In this document: positions 1-7,738 of the stretch, piece by piece
Layout: every line of letters starts with the position of its first letter
How positions within the stretch are numbered: position 1 is the first letter of the stretch
From: Cytobacillus purgationiresistens
Lineage (GTDB): Bacteria > Bacillota > Bacilli > Bacillales > Cytobacillaceae
Assembly: GCF_030813235.1 (NCBI RefSeq)
Contig: NZ_JAUSUB010000011.1
Span: forward strand, 62,001 to 126,000
Direction: 5' to 3'
Length of the DNA: 64,000 nt
Notes under the pieces: model-generated
The model's input: only the letters and a program-made list of their open reading frames with translations
The model's database searches: none
Told to the model about the DNA's origin: nothing
Program-made: the position numbers and the translations under genes

Positions 1-931
1 CTATGTATCAGTGTCCGAACGTAATCCATACACAGAAATAGATGAGTGGTTGGATGCTTTGGAAATGCCCTATAAATTCTTTGAAAATACATACTGGCTA
101 AGGGGAATTTATGAAAAAGCAGCGGAGATGGGTATCGGTGTGATCTTAAATGGCCAAAGAGGGAATTGGACAGTATCATGGGGACCCAGCCTCGATTATT
201 TCGCACGTTTAATCAAAAGAATGAAGTGGATTAAGTTTTATCAGGAAGTGCATGCCTATAGCAGCCAATCAGGAATCGGAAGGAAAAGAATTGTATCTGT
301 TGTCGTTAATCGAAAATTCATGCCTATTACCTATAAAAAGGAAGATTTATTCCCCATATTCATTAACAGGAGTTTTGCAAGAAAAACAGGTGTTTTTGAA
401 AAATTACAAGAGAATGGTATAGACCCTGCAGGAAAAATGAGCAGCAATGCTTATAAAGTTAGACAAGATCAATTTCAGCAGCTTTACTATTGGAATACAA
501 CAGGCACCTACGGAGCAAAAATGGCATTAAGGTATGGAACTGTACAAAGAGACCCAACAGATGATTTACGAGTCATTCGCTATTGTCTATCTATTCCTGA
601 TGAACAATTTGTCCGCAATGGAATGGACAGGGCACTGATTCGAAGAGCAACTGAAGGCTATCTGCCAGACAATATCCGATTAAATGATGAAACAAGAGGT
701 GTCCAAGGAGCAGATGGCGTTCATCGTATGATTCCTGCCTGGAATGAATTTATCGACGAGCTTGAAAAAATGATGGAGAACCCACTCATCCAAGAATTAT
801 TAGATAAAGAAGTTTTAATAGCTGCTTTAGCTAAAATAAAACATCCGGATGCAAGCATTGCTTTTGAATATGAAATGAAGATATTAATGAGGAGCTTAAT
901 CTTGTATCGTTTTTTAATTGGAAGGGGGTGA
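1..931 (+). CDS. Lasso peptide cyclase, asparagine synthetase-like (C-terminal part; runs off the window start)
   Basis: The reading frame is open from base 2, so this is the 3' part of a longer gene. The visible 306-310 residues match the synthetase half of the asparagine synthase B family, which in lasso peptide clusters adenylates the Asp/Glu side chain and closes the macrolactam ring. The ATP-binding SGGxDS loop would lie upstream and is not seen. The assignment rests mainly on context: the gene stops 5 bp before a paeninodin-like precursor and is followed by the kinase, B1 and B2 genes. The stop overlaps the GGGGGTG ribosome binding site of the precursor, which suggests coupled translation. 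A true asparagine synthetase is unlikely given these neighbours. Confidence 0.8.
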   Translation, partial: YVSVSERNPYTEIDEWLDALEMPYKFFENTYWLRGIYEKAAEMGIGVILNGQRGNWTVSWGPSLDYFARLIKRMKWIKFYQEVHAYSSQSGIGRKRIVSVVVNRKFMPITYKKEDLFPIFINRSFARKTGVFEKLQENGIDPAGKMSSNAYKVRQDQFQQLYYWNTTGTYGAKMALRYGTVQRDPTDDLRVIRYCLSIPDEQFVRNGMDRALIRRATEGYLPDNIRLNDETRGVQGADGVHRMIPAWNEFIDELEKMMENPLIQELLDKEVLIAALAKIKHPDASIAFEYEMKILMRSLILYRFLIGRG

Positions 932-936
932 TACGT

Positions 937-1062
937 ATGAAGAAGCATTGGCAAAAGCCGACTCTAGAAGTGCTTGAAATCACAATGACTATGGCCGGAC
1001 CTGGTAGAAAAACACCAGATTCTGTACAGCCAGACCCGGATGATCCAGTAAAATTCAGCTGA
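937..1062 (+). CDS. Lasso peptide precursor, paeninodin-like (41 aa)
   Basis: This 41-residue ORF has a GGGGGTG ribosome binding site at 924-930. The leader (residues 1-19) ends in TMTM, with the conserved Thr18 at position -2 before the core. The core starts at Ala20. Its first nine residues, AGPGRKTPD, fit a macrolactam from the Ala1 amine to the Asp9 side chain, as in paeninodin. The rest of the core is rich in Pro and Asp and the last residue is Ser41. In paeninodin the C-terminal Ser is phosphorylated by the cluster kinase, and a HPr-kinase-like gene follows here. Family knowledge supplies the ring and phosphate; the sequence shows the matching residues. Confidence 0.9.
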   Translation: MKKHWQKPTLEVLEITMTMAGPGRKTPDSVQPDPDDPVKFS

Positions 1063-1087
1063 TTTAGTTACTTCTTTTTTGTTGCTG

Positions 1088-1121
1088 CCCTCGTACCCTT
1101 CTAAAAAGTATGAGGGTTTTT
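1088..1121 (+). terminator. Hairpin plus T-run between precursor and processing genes
   Basis: The arms CCCTCGTAC (1088-1096) and GTATGAGGG (1108-1116) pair over 9 bp with one G-T, and TTTTT follows. Its place between the precursor and the kinase gene suggests a leaky terminator that makes precursor mRNA more abundant than enzyme mRNA. That role is inferred. Confidence 0.75.
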
Positions 1122-1144
1122 ACTAAGTTTTGTTTGGAGGCCCT

Positions 1145-2077
1145 ATGATAACTAAGATAAAAACATATATGTATTATGCATTTGGCTTGCATTTGCAAAG
1201 TTCAATGCCGCTTCCGGAATTAATTGCAAATAATCAGCCTTTATCAGAAGTAGATATTCAAATAGAAGAAAATGATTTAACTCAATTATGGAGTGAATAT
1301 GGAAAGCGCAAAAAATTTAATGTAATTCATGACCACTCAGTTCTATTTGAAGTGCCGGATACAGCGATTTATCATATCGAAAAAGGAAATAAAATTACTG
1401 TTTCACCGATAGAAAATGCATCGTTAGATAAAATTCGCCTCTTTGTCCTTGGTTCCTGCATGGGGATTATTTTAATGCAAAGAAAAATACTGCCACTCCA
1501 TGGAAGTGCCGTCAGGATAAATAATCAAGCATACTTAATTGTCGGAGAATCAGGAGCAGGAAAATCAACGCTGGCTTCTGCATTATTAAGCAGAGGTTAT
1601 CGGCTTTTAAGTGATGATGTAATTCCTGTATCATTGTCCGATGATGGTACGCCTATAGTTGTTCCCGCATATCCTCAGCAAAAGCTATGGCAATCGAGCT
1701 TGGATGCGTTCGGAATGACAGCTGATGAATTTCGGCCGATTTATGATAGGGAAAGTAAATTTGCTGTTCCTGTTTGTACTCAGTTTTCTTCTAGTTCACT
1801 GCCGTTGGCGGGTATATTTGAATTGGTGAAATCGGAATCTGATCCAGTCCAAATAAAGTCGATATCTGGATTAAACCAATTGCAAACTTTAAGCACTCAT
1901 ACGTATCGGCAATTTTTAGTCGAAAGATTAAACCTAGTGGAATGGCATTTTAATATGACAGTTAAAGTCTCTCAACATATTCATATGTATAGACTGGAGA
2001 GACCGGATAATCAATTTACAGCTCATGAATTGGCAGGGATGATCATCAATTCTATTAATGAGGAGCAGAGACAATGA
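1145..2077 (+). CDS. HPr kinase-like lasso peptide kinase
   Basis: This is a 310-aa protein; the ATG at 1145 is chosen because GGAGG lies 6 bp upstream. A P-loop, GESGAGKST, sits at residues 134-142, with LHGSAV at 118-123 before it and LLSDDV at 154-159 after it, the arrangement seen in HPr kinase/phosphorylase-fold peptide kinases. Such kinases in paeninodin-type clusters phosphorylate the C-terminal Ser of the precursor, and the precursor at 937 ends in Ser. The first 110 residues do not show a recognised domain. The stop overlaps the next start (ATGA at 2074), which implies translational coupling with the B1 gene. Confidence 0.85.
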   Translation: MITKIKTYMYYAFGLHLQSSMPLPELIANNQPLSEVDIQIEENDLTQLWSEYGKRKKFNVIHDHSVLFEVPDTAIYHIEKGNKITVSPIENASLDKIRLFVLGSCMGIILMQRKILPLHGSAVRINNQAYLIVGESGAGKSTLASALLSRGYRLLSDDVIPVSLSDDGTPIVVPAYPQQKLWQSSLDAFGMTADEFRPIYDRESKFAVPVCTQFSSSSLPLAGIFELVKSESDPVQIKSISGLNQLQTLSTHTYRQFLVERLNLVEWHFNMTVKVSQHIHMYRLERPDNQFTAHELAGMIINSINEEQRQ

Positions 2078-2373
2078 GTACGAAAAAAATGGTTTCATTA
2101 AAAGACAAGGTTCAGCAGGTGAAGGGGAATCTCGTAAGTGACATGGGTGGAGAAAAAGTGATGTTAAGTATAGAAAATGGAAAGTATTATAATTTAGGTG
2201 AAATTGGCGGAGATATTTGGGAGCTCATAAGTGAACCGATAGAAATTGATCAAATCGTATCAAAATTGATGGATCACTATGAAGTTACACGTGAAGAATG
2301 TGAGACCGAGGTTACCAGTTTCCTAGCTCAATTGAAAAAAGAGAATTTAATACAATTGAAGGGTGATTTTTAA
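2074..2373 (+). CDS. PqqD-like leader-binding protein (lasso B1, RRE)
   Basis: This 99-aa protein has the PqqD/RRE fold signature: a segment around ENGKYYNLGEIGGDIWELI followed by a helical C-terminus with a ...EVTSFLAQLKKENLI pattern. In lasso systems such stand-alone RRE proteins bind the precursor leader and hand it to the B2 protease. The start overlaps the kinase stop. It is 24 bp from the B2 start, which has its own GGAG site, so the two halves of the maturation protease are made together. Confidence 0.88.
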   Translation: MSTKKMVSLKDKVQQVKGNLVSDMGGEKVMLSIENGKYYNLGEIGGDIWELISEPIEIDQIVSKLMDHYEVTREECETEVTSFLAQLKKENLIQLKGDF

Positions 2374-2397
2374 AGGCTGCTGTAAGGAGATCTTGAT

Positions 2398-2868
2398 ATG
2401 AAAATACTGCACAAATTTAATACATTTAGATTAATGAACAAGCAACTGAAGTGGATGTATCTTGAAGCCTACTTTTATTTGGCTTATGCGCGTATCTACA
2501 AAATGCTCCCCTTTGCTAAGGTGTCGCATCTATTAGGCGTTGGCATGAATGAAACTTCGTATGTGATAGATGAAACAAATTCTAAGACGATTAAAAGTGT
2601 TTCGCATGCCATCCATCATATGAGTACCTTTGCATTTTGGGAAAGCCAATGCCTTGTAAAAGCCATCGCAGGCATGAAGATGCTTGAAAGGAGAAAGATA
2701 GAAAGTACACTTTATTTCGGTACAGGTAAAGATGAAACAGGTAAGCTGGTCGCCCATGCGTGGCTAAGAAGCGGGCAAATTTATCTATCTGGTGCTGATG
2801 AGATGCATGAATTTACGGTTGTCGGGATGTTTGCTAAGAAATCGATGCTTGATTATGAAGGGGAATGA
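2398..2868 (+). CDS. Lasso peptide leader protease B2 (transglutaminase-like)
   Basis: This 156-aa protein belongs to the Cys protease family that removes lasso leaders. Cys85 lies in SQCLVKA and His120 in VAHAWL, matching the Cys-His pair of the transglutaminase-like fold, and Asp134 is a candidate third residue. The N-terminal 40 residues are hydrophobic and aromatic, as usual for B2 proteins. It follows the B1 gene and ends 1 bp before the nucleotidyltransferase gene. Confidence 0.88.
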   Translation: MKILHKFNTFRLMNKQLKWMYLEAYFYLAYARIYKMLPFAKVSHLLGVGMNETSYVIDETNSKTIKSVSHAIHHMSTFAFWESQCLVKAIAGMKMLERRKIESTLYFGTGKDETGKLVAHAWLRSGQIYLSGADEMHEFTVVGMFAKKSMLDYEGE

Positions 2869-2869
2869 A

Positions 2870-4066
2870 ATGGAAGAGCTAGCTCATTTAAATGTAGAAG
2901 GCATACCAAAAGAATTGGACCTCATCTTAGCCATCATTATTAATGACGATAGACTTTATCGGGACCTAACACTGAAGGAGAATATTGACTGGCATCTATT
3001 TCTCGAACTTGCGATGCATCATCGCGTATTTCCACTGGTTTATTCAAGGCTATTCAAACAAAATCATGGACTGCTGCCTTCATTTGTCATGGAGTCTTTA
3101 GAGAGGTCATATAAGAGAAATACTTTTCACATGCTCCATTTAAGCGCTGAAATGGAGAAAATCAATGAAATGTTCTTGGACAATGGAATTAAGTCGCTTT
3201 TTCTAAAAGGTCCGATTTTGGCAAAAGAACTATATGGAGATCTTTCCTTGCGGACGAGCGGAGACATCGATTTGCTCATTCATATAGAGGATATAGCAAA
3301 GGCAGATCGTTTACTCGTTTCCTTTGGCTATAAACAAGATGAATATATACATTCTTTATTGAATGATTGGAAATGGAGACATCACCACTTTACTTATTAT
3401 CATGAAGCATTCGGAACAAAGGTTGAAGTCCACTGGAGGCTGAACCCTGCTCCAAGTAATGAGCCTGCGTTTCACGAACTTTGGCAGCGAAAACAGCGCA
3501 GTACCACTCATCAAGCATCAAGACTGTTTTTTTTAGGCAATGAGGATTTATTCTTTTTCCTTGTGACTCACGGAGCCAGACATGGCTGGTCGAGACTTAG
3601 GTGGCTGGCAGACATTCATCAAATAGTTGAAAAAGGTTTGAACTGGACTAAGGTTGAGCTTCTATTGAGAAAACATAAAGGTAAAAAGATCGCCGGCCAA
3701 GCACTTATCCTATCAGCAGTACTATTTCAGACAGATGTACCAAAAGACGCTCAGATGTTCATTACACGGAAAGCAAATCAATTAGCTGCGCAGGCTTTGT
3801 TTTATTTAAGAAACAAAGTCAACTTACATAGCGGTAAGGTACCGAGGGATGTTGCAAAGTATCATGCCTTGCATCTCTTTTCACTTATGAGCTATCAGCA
3901 AAAAATTGCATATATATTTATGATGCTGCATCCATTATATTCTGATCTTGAGACTTTGCCATTACCAAGGAAATTACACTTTCTTTATTATCCGCTGCGA
4001 CCATTCCTTTGGACATGGAGAAAAACAAGGAATATCACAAAATATAAAAACATGGAAGTTAAATAG
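2870..4066 (+). CDS. Nucleotidyltransferase family protein of the lasso cluster
   Basis: This is a 398-aa protein; the ATG at 2870 is preferred because AAGGGG lies just upstream and an earlier start would overlap the B2 gene. The motif LKGP at 112-115 followed by GDLSLRTSGDIDLLI (Arg128, Asp132, Asp134) is the catalytic signature of the NTP_transf_5 nucleotidyltransferases. Proteins of this type accompany kinase-containing lasso clusters; their substrate is not known to me. It may modify the phosphorylated peptide or confer self-protection, but both are guesses. No terminator separates it from the exopolysaccharide promoter at 4098. Confidence 0.75.
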   Translation: MEELAHLNVEGIPKELDLILAIIINDDRLYRDLTLKENIDWHLFLELAMHHRVFPLVYSRLFKQNHGLLPSFVMESLERSYKRNTFHMLHLSAEMEKINEMFLDNGIKSLFLKGPILAKELYGDLSLRTSGDIDLLIHIEDIAKADRLLVSFGYKQDEYIHSLLNDWKWRHHHFTYYHEAFGTKVEVHWRLNPAPSNEPAFHELWQRKQRSTTHQASRLFFLGNEDLFFFLVTHGARHGWSRLRWLADIHQIVEKGLNWTKVELLLRKHKGKKIAGQALILSAVLFQTDVPKDAQMFITRKANQLAAQALFYLRNKVNLHSGKVPRDVAKYHALHLFSLMSYQQKIAYIFMMLHPLYSDLETLPLPRKLHFLYYPLRPFLWTWRKTRNITKYKNMEVK

Positions 4067-4097
4067 GAAAATAATCATATAAGTTGGTTGAATAGTA

Positions 4098-4126
4098 TTG
4101 ACATGTTCTTTATAGAGAACTAATAT
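4098..4126 (+). promoter_or_regulatory. Sigma-A promoter with SinR-type operator in its spacer
   Basis: TTGACA (4098-4103) and TAATAT (4121-4126) are exactly 17 bp apart. The spacer contains GTTCTTTATAGAGAAC at 4105-4120. Both strands of this palindrome read GTTCTYT, the SinR box of Bacillus subtilis. A bound repressor would block polymerase directly. The promoter faces the wzz-like first gene of the exopolysaccharide operon. Confidence 0.85.
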
Positions 4127-4169
4127 AAGGGTATATTCTTTTGTTTATGTGCATTTTTTTAACGAATAA

Positions 4170-4185
4170 GTTCTTTATTAAGAAC
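4170..4185. promoter_or_regulatory. Second SinR-type palindrome in the eps leader
   Basis: GTTCTTTATTAAGAAC has one perfect GTTCTTT heptamer and an inverted GTTCTTA. It lies about 50 bp downstream of the -10 box and 25 bp before the first gene. Two operators close together fit the multi-site SinR binding known at the B. subtilis eps promoter. Confidence 0.7.
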
Positions 4186-4210
4186 ATATAAACATTTAAG
4201 GTGGTTTACT

Positions 4211-4939
4211 ATGAGCCGTTTTATTGACGAACCAAGAGGTGCTAAAGAAATCAATTTATTTGAATTATATAAAGTCATTAAAAAACGCTTTTGGGTCATT
4301 CTCATTTTTATCATTCTTGCTGGTACAGCTGCATTTTTTTATAGCACCTATAATAAGACAACGCTATTATATCAAAGCTCAACCAATATCATTATTGGTG
4401 CAGAGGCTGGGTATAGAAACACGCTACAGGTTATTATCAAAGATACCATTGTGTTGGAAAAGGTTATCGGTAAATTGGGGTTATCGACAACCTCTGATCA
4501 ATTGGCAAATAGGATAAATGTAGAGAGCATAGATGACACACAGGTTGTGAAAATTTCAGTTACGGATACTAACTCTAAAAATGCTGCCGATATAGCGAAT
4601 ACAACGGCTAAAGTTTTTATAGAAGAAATTCCAAAAATCATGGATTTTGAGGAGGTATCAGTATTATCTGAAGCAAAAATGAACCCTCGTCCAATCAATG
4701 AAAGCTCTCAAATCCCTATCATCATTATTGCCATTGTCTTTGGGGTGATTGCCGGGGTAGGCTTCATCTTTTTACTGGATTCACTTGATGATTCGATTAA
4801 AACCGAGCGTGAAATCGAACGACTGCTAGATGTACAAGTGATCGGCAGTGTTTCAAAAATGGATAAGAAAAATGTTCGCCAGATGAAAATAAGGCAATCA
4901 ACTGAGGAAATGAGGGGGAAGACTATTGAGTCTAAATAA
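4211..4939 (+). CDS. epsA: Wzz/EpsA-type polysaccharide chain-length regulator
   Basis: This 242-aa membrane protein has a transmembrane helix near residues 30-49 and a second near 169-190, with an extracellular loop between them, as in the transmembrane modulators of tyrosine kinases (Wzz/CapA/EpsA). The C-terminal cytoplasmic tail begins with LDDSIKTEREIE and normally contacts the partner kinase. The gene ends 14 bp inside the next gene, so the pair is translationally linked. The ribosome binding site AAGGTGG lies before the ATG. It is the first gene behind the SinR-type promoter. Confidence 0.88.
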   Translation: MSRFIDEPRGAKEINLFELYKVIKKRFWVILIFIILAGTAAFFYSTYNKTTLLYQSSTNIIIGAEAGYRNTLQVIIKDTIVLEKVIGKLGLSTTSDQLANRINVESIDDTQVVKISVTDTNSKNAADIANTTAKVFIEEIPKIMDFEEVSVLSEAKMNPRPINESSQIPIIIIAIVFGVIAGVGFIFLLDSLDDSIKTEREIERLLDVQVIGSVSKMDKKNVRQMKIRQSTEEMRGKTIESK

Positions 4940-5591
4940 GAGGAAGACGAGCAAACCTGCGGGACAAAGAAACTTAGTCACTTTTTCGCACCCAGACTCC
5001 ATCATTTCTGAACAATTCAGGACGATAAGAACAAATATTCAATTCATCAATGGCGAGAAAAACAACCCGATTCTTCTCATAACTTCACCAAGTAAGCTAG
5101 AAGGTAAATCAACTTCCGCTGCAAATATAGCGGTATCGATGGCACAGCAAAAAGAAAAAGTGCTTCTTATAGATGCCAGCCTAAGGAATCCAGCTATTCA
5201 TGAAATCTTTCAGCTCCCCCATACAGCAGGACTGACTGATGTACTAAAGGGATATATTACCTTTGAGGAAGCAGTGGTTTCTTCTCAAATTCCAGGATTA
5301 AAAATATTGCCAAGCGGCAAGGTTCCTACAAATCCTTCTGAACTCTTAAGTTCAAAGGCAATGAAAAGGTTATTGGATAAAGTGAGTCCGTTATATGATA
5401 TTACTTTAATTGACTCCCCTTCTGTACTTGATGTCACGGATACAAAGATTTTGGCCAATTTGAGTGATGGCGTTATTTTAGTTGTCCGTCAAGGTAAAAC
5501 AAAAGCTGAACATACTTATAATGCTAAAAGAGTTCTGCAATATGCAAAGTCTCAGATTATCGGTGTCATTTTAAATGAACAAAATAAATGA
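4926..5591 (+). CDS. epsB: EpsB-type BY-kinase (tyrosine autokinase) with an altered P-loop
   Basis: This 221-aa cytoplasmic protein starts with TTG after GAGGGGGA. It has the BY-kinase layout: Walker A region SPSKLEGKST (54-63), Walker A' LLIDASLRNP (80-89) and Walker B LIDSP. Compared with the family, the usual PGEGKST is KLEGKST and the usual DADLR is DASLR, so key residues differ. The C-terminus has no Tyr cluster; only scattered Tyr residues occur near the end. It should pair with the upstream membrane modulator to control polymer length. Reduced or altered kinase activity is possible. Confidence 0.85.
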   Translation: MSLNKRKTSKPAGQRNLVTFSHPDSIISEQFRTIRTNIQFINGEKNNPILLITSPSKLEGKSTSAANIAVSMAQQKEKVLLIDASLRNPAIHEIFQLPHTAGLTDVLKGYITFEEAVVSSQIPGLKILPSGKVPTNPSELLSSKAMKRLLDKVSPLYDITLIDSPSVLDVTDTKILANLSDGVILVVRQGKTKAEHTYNAKRVLQYAKSQIIGVILNEQNK

Positions 5592-5616
5592 AAAAGTAAA
5601 TTTTTTTAATCAATAT

Positions 5617-5632
5617 GTTCGTTATAAAGAAT
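5617..5632. promoter_or_regulatory. Degenerate SinR-type palindrome after epsB
   Basis: GTTCGTTATAAAGAAT keeps the AT centre and most arm bases of the operators at 4105 and 25823, but has a mismatch in each arm. It lies 25 bp after the epsB-like stop. It may be a weak site or a relic. Confidence 0.35.
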
Positions 5633-5691
5633 AAATCATTTGTTTTAATAGAGATTTTTACGAATGGTGATGTTTCCTTACCGTTATCAAT

Positions 5692-5837
5692 GGAAGCACT
5701 CGGTCATGCTGTGGGCAATTGCCTTAGACGCCAGTCGTCAAGAGTGTGATGTGAGGTAGGGTTAGATGCCCTTATTATTAATGAATTTAGTTATGGGGTT
5801 TTAATTATGCGTTAAGACCCCGTTACTAAGTGCTTTA
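5692..5837 (+). ncRNA. EAR-type processive antitermination RNA (candidate)
   Basis: The 297-bp gap between the epsB-like and epsC-like genes is where B. subtilis carries the eps-associated RNA (EAR), which lets polymerase read through terminators in the long operon. Here AAGCACT (5694-5700) pairs with AGTGCTT (5829-5835) to close an element of about 145 nt. Inside it are GC-rich blocks such as GCTGTGGGCAATTGCC and GACGCCAGTCGTC that contrast with the AT-rich flanks. I recall similar blocks in EAR elements, but the match to the Rfam model has not been computed. Confidence 0.75.
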
Positions 5838-5888
5838 ATAGCAGGTCTTAATGACGGTTTCAAGAAAATTGAAAGGAGGATCGTATAA

Positions 5889-7712
5889 ATGACCTATCGG
5901 CAAAGGCTTTCACTCTTTATCTTAATAGATACTTGCTTAGTTCTTTCTGCTTTGATGATTGGTGCTTTATTAGCAAAGGAGCTTCACCTGGAAAATTCAA
6001 CTCTGTTTATATCAGGCATGTGTATATTGCTTTTTCACCATTTATACGCGCTCAAATTCCATCTTTATAAGAAGGTTTGGGAGTATGCAAGTATAGGTGA
6101 ACTCATGATTATTATGAAGATCGTTACTTATGCAATCAGTACTTCAGCTATTATTCAATTCACTATTTTCCAAGCAATCCCTATTCGTTTATTCATTATC
6201 ATTTGGCTTCTTCATCTGTTATTCGTTGGAGGATCGCGCTTCTATTGGCGAATCTATAGAGACGAAGTAATAATGAGAAATCAGAATAAACAAAGGACCC
6301 TCATCGTTGGCGCTGGTTCCGCTGGTGTCATGGTGGCCCGACAGCTTTTAAAAAGCAATGAAGCGAACTTAATGCCTGTCGCGTTTATAGACGACAATCA
6401 CCAAAAACACCATTTTGATATATTAGGCCTTTCTGTTGTCGGTGGAGTAAGCGCCATTGTATCTGTTGCAGAAAGCATGCAAATTGATCATATTATCATC
6501 GCCATTCCATCGTTAAATAAAAAAGGATTAAATACGATCTTTAAAGAATGTGCGAAAACAAAAGCTAAAACACAAATATTACCGATGCTGGAAGACTTAG
6601 TGACGGGGAAGGTGTCTGTTAATCAATTTAGGGATGTTCAAGTGGAGGATTTACTTGGAAGAAAACCAATTGAGCTTAATGTTGAAAGTATATCTGATTA
6701 TGTAACCGATCAAACTGTATTGGTTTCTGGTGCTGGAGGTTCTATCGGCTCAGAGATTTGCAGACAGGTATCTGCGTTTCATCCGAAGAAACTCATTCTA
6801 CTTGGGCATGGTGAGAACAGCATCTATTCCATTCATTTGGAGCTGGAAGAAAAATTTAAACATACATTGATAGAATTCGTTACTGAAATTGCAGATATTC
6901 AGGATGAGAAAAAGATGCTCGAGGTTATGCATACATATAAGCCATCTGTTGTCTATCATGCAGCGGCGCATAAGCATGTGCCTTTAATGGAACGTAATCC
7001 TGTTGAGGCTGTGAAAAATAATATCCTTGGAACAAGAAATATTGCTGAAGCTGCTCATTGGGAAAGCGTAGACGTATTTGTGATGGTTTCAACCGACAAG
7101 GCAGTCAATCCAACAAGTGTCATGGGTTCAACAAAAAGGCTGGCTGAAATGTTTATTCAGCATATGGATACCATTAGTCAAACAAGGTTTGTTGCTGTGA
7201 GGTTTGGCAATGTCTTAGGAAGCCGGGGCAGTGTAATCCCCCTTTTTAAAAAGCAGATTGAAAAAGGGGGGCCAGTAACAGTCACCCATCCGGATATGAT
7301 ACGTTATTTCATGACTATCCCAGAAGCATCGAGATTAGTGATGCAAGCTGGCGCCTTAGCAGATGGCGGGGAAATCTTTGTGCTAGACATGGGGGAACCA
7401 GTTAAAATCATTGATCTTGCAAAAAATTTAATTAAACTATCTGGCTATAATATCGATGAGATTGGCATAGAATTCACTGGAATGAGACCAGGAGAAAAGT
7501 TGTTTGAAGAGCTGCTTAAGGAAGATGAAGTATATGAGCAGCAAGTGTATCCCAACATTTATATAGGAAAAACATCTAGTATTTTTTTAGAAGAAATAAA
7601 CGAAATATTATCCCTTTTTCAAACGGTGGATAAAGAAATCCTGAGGGTGAAATTATTAAGCTTGGCTAACAGAAGGAATGAAGAGCATTCACAGCCAGTG
7701 ATGTCTATTTAA
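5889..7712 (+). CDS. epsC: EpsC-type membrane UDP-GlcNAc 4,6-dehydratase
   Basis: This 607-aa protein starts with four predicted transmembrane helices (about 10-30, 38-57, 73-92, 100-116). A CoA-binding-type Rossmann domain follows (IVGAGSAG, 139-146), then the NAD-binding dehydratase domain (VSGAGGSIGSE, 279-289). STDK at 401-404 and SVMGSTK at 410-416 supply the active site, with Met412 in place of the usual Tyr, as in the WbpM/CapD/EpsC membrane subgroup. The expected product is a 4-keto-6-deoxy amino sugar nucleotide, the substrate for the aminotransferase at 18128. AAAGGAGG precedes the ATG. Confidence 0.92.
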   Translation: MTYRQRLSLFILIDTCLVLSALMIGALLAKELHLENSTLFISGMCILLFHHLYALKFHLYKKVWEYASIGELMIIMKIVTYAISTSAIIQFTIFQAIPIRLFIIIWLLHLLFVGGSRFYWRIYRDEVIMRNQNKQRTLIVGAGSAGVMVARQLLKSNEANLMPVAFIDDNHQKHHFDILGLSVVGGVSAIVSVAESMQIDHIIIAIPSLNKKGLNTIFKECAKTKAKTQILPMLEDLVTGKVSVNQFRDVQVEDLLGRKPIELNVESISDYVTDQTVLVSGAGGSIGSEICRQVSAFHPKKLILLGHGENSIYSIHLELEEKFKHTLIEFVTEIADIQDEKKMLEVMHTYKPSVVYHAAAHKHVPLMERNPVEAVKNNILGTRNIAEAAHWESVDVFVMVSTDKAVNPTSVMGSTKRLAEMFIQHMDTISQTRFVAVRFGNVLGSRGSVIPLFKKQIEKGGPVTVTHPDMIRYFMTIPEASRLVMQAGALADGGEIFVLDMGEPVKIIDLAKNLIKLSGYNIDEIGIEFTGMRPGEKLFEELLKEDEVYEQQVYPNIYIGKTSSIFLEEINEILSLFQTVDKEILRVKLLSLANRRNEEHSQPVMSI

Positions 7713-7738
7713 AGAGGAGAAAGGGGGCATGAGTATCA

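Noticed and set aside
4224-4698. Alternative frames within the wzz-like gene
   Set aside because: They are shadows of a well-supported gene and have no own start signals.
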